Source: an uncultured Bacteroides sp.
GTDB lineage: Bacteria > Bacteroidota > Bacteroidia > Bacteroidales > Bacteroidaceae
Length of the DNA stretch: 25,412 bases
Direction: 5' to 3'
Assembly: GCA_900544075.1 (NCBI GenBank)
Contig: UQTJ01000041.1
Span: 1 to 25,412, forward strand
Shown here: piece by piece, positions 25,159-25,412 of the stretch
Layout: each line of letters starts with the position of its first letter
Position numbering within the stretch: position 1 is the stretch's first letter
Translations under genes and position numbers: made by a program
The notes under the pieces: generated by a model
Database searches by the model: none
The model's input: the letters and a program-made list of their open reading frames with translations, nothing else
What the model was told of the DNA's origin: nothing

Positions 25159-25190
25159 AGCATTATTCTGTTTCAAACAACAGAAATGCT
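25159..25190 (-). terminator. Hairpin with T-run in the leader of the S41 protease gene
   Basis: Arms 25159-25172 and 25179-25190 pair over 12 bp (AGCATT/AATGCT and TCTGTT/AACAGA) with a 2-nt bulge and 6-nt loop. On the minus strand the stem is followed by TTTTCTTT, terminator-like, ending about 65 nt before the protease start. It may be an attenuator in the leader or a terminator for a transcript arriving from the right. Confidence 0.45.
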
Positions 25191-25305
25191 CTATTATTTA
25201 ACTTAATTTCGTCAAGGAAAGGAAGATACACATTGCCTGGATACTACAAAAAGCAAGCTAAAATGTGAAGATGAAAATATTTTTATTATTTTTTCGCTTA
25301 AAGTA

Positions 25306-25336
25306 TTGCACAATTCAAAACAAGGTAGTATCTTTG
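25306..25336 (+). promoter_or_regulatory. tRNA-Asn promoter
   Basis: TTG at 25306-25308, 20 bp spacer, then TATCTTTG at 25329-25336, a perfect TAnnTTTG -7 box. The predicted start lies about 15-20 nt before the tRNA 5' end. Confidence 0.75.
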
Positions 25337-25359
25337 CACCGCAATCGAGAAAACAACCT

Positions 25360-25412
25360 TCTTCAGTAGCTCAGTCGGTTAGAGCATCTGACTGTTAATC
25401 AGAGGGTCGTTG
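25360..25412 (+). tRNA. tRNA-Asn (GTT), 3' part cut by window edge
   Basis: The 5' acceptor strand TCTTCAG (25360-25366) is followed by TA, the D arm GCTC...GAGC, and an anticodon arm TCTGA-CTGTTAA-TCAGA with anticodon GTT at 25394-25396, which reads asparagine codons. The T arm and 3' acceptor strand lie beyond the window. D-loop GGTT and the position of T8 and A14 are normal. Confidence 0.95.

Larger units (their letters stand above)
25095..25359. other. Divergent intergenic region between the S41 protease and tRNA-Asn genes
   Basis: This 265-bp AT-rich stretch contains no plausible gene. It holds the tRNA promoter (25306-25336) and a hairpin at 25159-25190. I found no convincing -33/-7 pair for the protease on the minus strand. 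Confidence 0.7.

Noticed and set aside
25120..25160. CATATTTG on the minus strand as the S41 protease -7 box
   Set aside because: One mismatch at the important first base and no TTG at the proper distance.
25360..25412. tRNA-Asn as an integration site for a mobile element
   Set aside because: No integrase, direct repeat of the tRNA end or foreign gene is visible; the 3' end, where attachment sites lie, is outside the window.

Overview
The window looks like a chromosomal segment of a gut or rumen Bacteroidales species (Bacteroides, Phocaeicola or Prevotella type). The evidence is two SusC/SusD pairs, many lipoproteins with a Cys followed by acidic residues, promoters of the Bacteroidetes type (TTG or TTTG, about 19-20 bp, then TAnnTTTG), few strong Shine-Dalgarno sites, and a large 614-residue IspG.

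Left two thirds (1-17716, all on the minus strand): one polysaccharide utilization locus (PUL), read right to left. The order is SusC, SusD, SusC, SusD, a DUF1735-type surface glycan-binding lipoprotein, a very large modular GH5 glycanase, a GH43 family enzyme with a C-terminal lectin-like domain, and a CE6/SASA-type acetylesterase cut by the left edge. Gaps are mostly 14-100 bp, so it reads as a single operon. The order matches the xylan utilization (xus) layout described for rumen and gut Bacteroidetes (xusA-B-C-D-E followed by a xylanase), with a GH5 where a GH10 xylanase is usual. The proposed job is capture and surface cleavage of a decorated, acetylated xylan-like glycan, followed by deacetylation and side-chain or oligosaccharide trimming. 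No PUL regulator (HTCS, ECF/anti-sigma, SusR) lies in the window.

Middle (17717-18196): a 480-bp divergent intergenic region with a good rpoN promoter, a weaker PUL promoter candidate and several short direct repeats.

Right third: a housekeeping block on the plus strand, rpoN (sigma-54), a degenerate PAP2-type membrane protein, gcvH, purE and ispG. A stem-loop terminator follows ispG, then a striking 100-nt near-perfect palindrome. A convergent S41/CtpA-type protease lies on the minus strand, then a tRNA-Asn gene cut by the right edge.

Most unusual points: (i) the 100-nt palindrome built from roughly 22-bp ACACG/CGTGT units between ispG and the protease; (ii) a repeated, apparently unnamed module, three copies alternating with Ig-like domains in the GH5 and one more in the esterase; (iii) strong hairpins on both sides of the GH5 gene inside the operon; (iv) two unequal SusC/SusD pairs, the second SusC lacking a recognisable TonB-box motif. 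I saw no insertion sequence, CRISPR array, integrase, phage gene or rRNA.
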